Shown piece after piece: positions 60,438-64,000 of a stretch of DNA of 64,000 nt. A model generated the notes under the pieces. That model did no database searches and was not told where the DNA came from. It saw only the letters and a program-made list of their open reading frames with translations. The DNA is from Myxocyprinus asiaticus. Lineage: Eukaryota > Chordata > Actinopteri > Cypriniformes > Catostomidae. The stretch covers positions 6,785,979 to 6,849,978 of the forward strand of contig NC_059388.1 of NCBI RefSeq assembly GCF_019703515.2, written 5' to 3'. Each line of letters starts with the position of its first letter. Within the stretch, counting starts at the first letter, position 1. The position numbers and the translations under genes were made by a program.

Positions 60438-61545
60438 CGCAGCAGTGCAGCATACATCGGCACATCAGACACACAGACAGGCAGGCAGCAGCCCCTCCCA
60501 GCTCCTATCCCAGTTGTGTTTTTCTTGGCTTGTGTGGAGGTGAGTGCTGATGAACAAAAGACTTTACAGCTAATTAGCCAAAAGCCAAATATAGTTAACT
60601 TGTGTCTTGCTAACATGCATGACTCATGAGCTACTAGCTAATGTAATGAGTTAGCTAAAGTTTAGCTAAGGAAACATATCATGGCCATACATGCTAATGT
60701 ACTGTACTTAATGGAGACACTACAGGTGAATACAGTAAAATTTGTGTCTAATAACGTCATCACAATCGCCACATTGATATGCACTAATTAAAATGCGCTA
60801 ATTTGCGTACATTTGACAAGGCACTGTAACTAAAGCATATCACCACAGAACTTCCCCAGTTAATGACTTACATCAAGAGTCTTTTCCCCTTAAATGTTGT
60901 TTAAATATGCAGATTAGCTTGTTTTGGTTAATTTAGAAGAAATCTACAGATGCAAACAGACGGAGGGTAGCAGGCTTAAAACAAACACCATCTAAATGTG
61001 TATTTTGGAAGTTTTATTTCAATTAGAGTAAAAGAAGACATGGAAGCAAAATAGACCAAAATCTCAAAATTGACCACTCATGAAAAAAGTGTCCTGCCTT
61101 AAACAGTAACTTCATAATTATGATTGTAGGCTCCTCGTCTAAAACTATTTATTGCCTTGTGCAAAATAAACAAATTATTAGTGAAACTATGTCCCTCTCC
61201 TTGGTGCAGTGATTTATTCTAAATATATACTTGAAACTAGTAGCATAGAAAACATGCACATTGTGGCATAGTTTCCTTTGCTGTTGCCTGCTCTTGTGAT
61301 AAACCTAGTGAATACTAAAGTAGACCATGGTCTCAGTGTGAACTGATTATTTTGTAGAAATCTGTTGAGTATGAAACAGTTGCGTGAGTGTGAGGGAATT
61401 AAAATAAATTGGTAAGGAAGTCAGAGTTGTGTTAATATATTTAACGTTTTTTTTTTTTTTTTTTTTTTTTAAATAAATAATTATGAGAAGTGCCCTTTTT
61501 TTCTACTTGAGCCCCTGCCCCACAAAATGTCTGTGCACGTCCCTG
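60120..61545. mobile_element. hAT-like non-autonomous element
   Basis: Perfect 8-bp duplication CACTGTGG (60112-60119 and 61546-61553). The ends are imperfect inverted repeats (CAGGCACCTGCATACATAGA; complement of ACGTCCCTG), both containing GGGGCT(T)CAAG-type sequence. The interior holds T-runs, (TA)n at about 60236-60282, (CT)n at 60377-60435 and no coding signal. Confidence 0.7.
60377..60435. repeat. (CT)n microsatellite
   Basis: About 29 CT units. Confidence 0.97.
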
Positions 61546-61615
61546 CACTGTGGTGAGAATTTTCATGACTTTCAGACAAATCTCCTGTGATGCATGTACA
61601 TACACTGTATGATAT

Positions 61616-62001
61616 TGTTAGTTGAACAAATTAAATATACTTGTAAAGGCTTCCCTATAAGCCTTTAAGCACAGGTGGTAGAGGTGTTCTTTACGCGTAG
61701 AGAAATAAACAATGTCCACACCACGATGTCTGTTTGGGTTTGGTGTCCCATTTAATGATGTTGATGTGGTTACATAAAATAAAAAATGTCCATCACAATA
61801 AATTACTGAAGAAAACAAACAAATTGCATGGCTATGGTAAGAACTGTATTCTTCCGCCACCTGTACCTGTCTAATTTCTCCCACCTGATGCCCTTATCAC
61901 CTGACACAAACAGGTGACTTGCTCCCGAGTACCCAACCCACCACCAGTGTACATTCTATTGGTGTGTACATCAGTGTCAAGTCTATTATGGCTCCTACAC
62001 A
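61616..62001 (-). repeat. BEL/Pao 3' LTR
   Basis: On the minus strand it begins TGTGTAGGAGCC after a purine-rich GGGGCCGG tract and ends TTGTTCAACTAACA. The TG...CA ends and the position just 3' of integrase support an LTR of about 386 bp. No second LTR is in the window. Confidence 0.7.
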
Positions 62002-62144
62002 CCGGCCCCATGATTGTGATAGTGTGAATCCACAATTAGATGGTTTACTAATAAAAGGAGCCATTAAAGTTGCATAGGTACAGTATGTCCCAAGATGTCT
62101 TCCTTGTTCACTTTGTAGTATGGTCTTTCCAATTCCTCTTCAGT

Positions 62145-62810
62145 GCTCAGCTTTCAGTAGCAGACAGATTTCGGGTACAGGCCTGCACAACTGACCCGTT
62201 TTTGTCTTAAGTTGTAGTGAACAAACACATCCATTCTTTTCAGGGTAGGTCTCGATTACCCTTCCCATCAGCCAGGAGCCACAAGGAGCTACAGGATCCA
62301 TGATGGCGACAATGTTTCCCACTGTGAAGCTTCTTTGCAGCTTCATCCATTTCTGTCTTTCCTGCAGTAACAGCAAGTGTTCCCTCACCCATCTTTTCCA
62401 AATACTGCACCCGTCTCCACCTTCTCCTGATGTACAAGTCCCTATCATGAAAAAGTCCAGGAGTCATAAGTGGTTTATATTTTAGGAGAAGAACATGATT
62501 TGGCATCTCAAGATAATTGGCATCATTAGAGACCTTGGTGATGGGATGGCCACTGAGTATTGCTTCGATCTCACACAAAAGAGTTCTCCAAAGTTTGCTG
62601 TCTGATGATTGAATAAAGCACCTTTTTGACAAGCCGAATAAGCCACTCCCAAACTCCACCCAAATGATACCCAGCAGGATGGTTGAACGTCCACATTAGT
62701 CCCTTTGGTAGTAAGGCATGCTGGATCTTGTTATGGTCTAATCCAGCTAAAACTTCCCACAGCTCTCGTTCGGCTCCAATAAAGTTTGTAACATTATCAG
62801 ATCTCAACTG
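62145..62810 (-). pseudogene. BEL/Pao integrase C-terminal part, frame-broken
   Basis: Minus strand, in order: 62807-62571 holds the integrase core end (RSDNVTNFIGAERELWEVLA, HPAGYHLGGVWEWLIRLVKK, the latter with the catalytic-Glu region altered to VWEWLI). 62659-62448 continues (AILSGHPITKVSNDANYLEM, DLYIRRRWRRVQYLEK). 62448-62145 is the C-terminal domain (WVREHLLLLQERQKWMKLQR, VGNIVAIMDPVAPCGSWLMG, ending ICLLLKAEH). At least two frame changes separate them. The rest of pol lies outside the homology seen. The element is inactive. Confidence 0.85.
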
Positions 62811-64000
62811 GGAAACTTACCACGACGACACATAAAATGATGAATGGCATTAACTCCATTCACTAGAAACAACATAACATTTGGTATAATATTGAAAGAT
62901 GATCGTACTCAGTTTGTATTAAATACCTTCTTTATTTTAGGGAAGTTTTATATCATAAATAGGTGATTCTCCAATTGGGGGCACATTTGACTGCCTAAAC
63001 TTTTGAGAAATGAAATACTAATGCTGTTCTTTTAATGTTGCCTAAACAATCTTTACATGTTATGAAGTAAAGATCTAATGCTGGCCTAAATGTATCCCTT
63101 ATAGAATTATAATACTTTAGCTTTTTTTTCCAATGTACCCCAGCAAAAGTTCATTACCATCACAACGTTGAAAAACTAATTTTTTCACATAAAAGGAGGT
63201 AACAAGAAAGTTTTTCAAATCCATTCATATTGTAAACATTGGTTACTTTATTAAAAAAAACCAAACAAACAACATATTACATATTTTTCATGTTTCCACC
63301 ATCAAAACAATATTTTCATTTTCTAGCAATCTTCACTTTTGTTTAATGTGCAGAAAAACCCCTTCTGGTGTTTCTTTTTGATGGAGTGGTAATTAGCCCA
63401 TGAAGTAATTTGTGTAAAAGCAAAATGTTGAGGATAAAAACAGTTTAAGCAAAACTTTCACTGAAAAATAAGGGTCATGATGGTAATGACGTAGTGTTTC
63501 GGTAATGACAAAGTGTTGGTGATGACAATAATTAATAACGTGGTACATAAAAATGGATTAAAACAGAGACAAATGACACTTAACATAAAAGTAGCCAATG
63601 GGAAGGAAAAATTTGTTGTCAGAGAATCAAATTTAATAACACCAACATTAAAACAATACAATGGTAAGCAAAATTCAAATACAGGGCACCAGGCAATGAA
63701 CTACAACTCTATCCATAGGCTAATAACTTGAAAATGTGCCTTTTTACTACTGTTTTGGTATGTTTTTTTATGATACTGCAAATCTGTAGGCCTTTCTTTG
63801 TTTCTGCGCATTGTTTTGTATGATATTCCAATTTGCTTTTTCACTTCATTGAGCAAACGGTACTTCTTCAGTACCTTCCCAGCCAGAATCATTGAGACAG
63901 TTTGCTTGTCTTTCACTCCAAACTGATGGTATTTTTTTTAAACTCTGACAACACCGTATTATGAAAGAGCAATGTCCTCCTTAGGGCATTTGGTTTAAGC
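62811..64000. other. AT-rich stretch, one unrecognised small ORF
   Basis: No known gene. A minus-strand frame at 63916-63701 reads KDKQTVSMILAGKVLKKYRL, then LNEVKKQIGISYKTMRR. It is basic and helical, with the feel of a fish multi-copy protein family, but I cannot name it. It overlaps an A/T-rich region and may be a remnant. Confidence 0.3.

Overview
The window looks like intergenic and genic DNA of a cyprinid-type teleost fish. It is AT-rich and intron-bearing, and crowded with fish transposable elements: zebrafish-style DIRS, Tc1, L2/CR1-type LINEs, BEL/Pao, Ty3/Gypsy, TTAA- and hAT-flanked MITEs, and four copies of one tRNA-derived SINE. There is no operon structure, rRNA, tRNA gene or CRISPR array.

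The main cellular content is a head-to-tail tandem pair of genes on the minus strand (about 9.8-20.9 kb and 24.1-38.9 kb). Both encode an acyl-CoA thioesterase / bile acid-CoA:amino acid N-acyltransferase family protein (ACOT/BAAT). I could assemble both from splice sites. Each has 11 coding exons of identical length (17, 203, 100, 191, 164, 120, 83, 94, 81, 142, 131 bp), giving 441 residues with no internal stop. Each has a Ser nucleophile in a G-x-S-x-G context, a downstream Asp and His, and a C-terminal -AKL peroxisomal signal. The copies differ mainly in what has landed in their introns: gene 1 carries a LINE in intron 5 and SINEs in introns 7 and 9; gene 2 carries about 9.5 kb of nested transposons in intron 9 and a SINE-in-MITE in intron 4. 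Their 3' ends, including an intron, are essentially identical while neighbouring exons have diverged, which points to gene conversion.

Region by region: 0-2.4 kb is the 3' part of a DIRS-like element; 2.4-4.6 kb is a roughly 20-bp-unit minisatellite starting at the DIRS end; 5.87-6.05 kb is an isolated laminin-beta N-terminal exon with a broken splice donor; 6-9.8 kb is repeats; 9.8-39 kb is the tandem pair; 40.3-41.9 kb is a well-preserved Tc1 element; 42.9-44.4 kb is a Gypsy remnant; 44.9-45.7 kb is a Tc1 fragment interrupted by a SINE; 47.4-47.7 kb is a CCDC106-like exon remnant. 53.8-54.1 kb holds a candidate stalk plus transmembrane exon pair, 55.0-55.9 kb a second DIRS remnant, and 56.9-57.5 kb a THAP-domain exon in a TTAA-flanked element. 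60.1-61.5 kb is a hAT-like element and 61.6-62.8 kb a BEL/Pao 3' end.

All family assignments are by reading the sequence. No database search was run.
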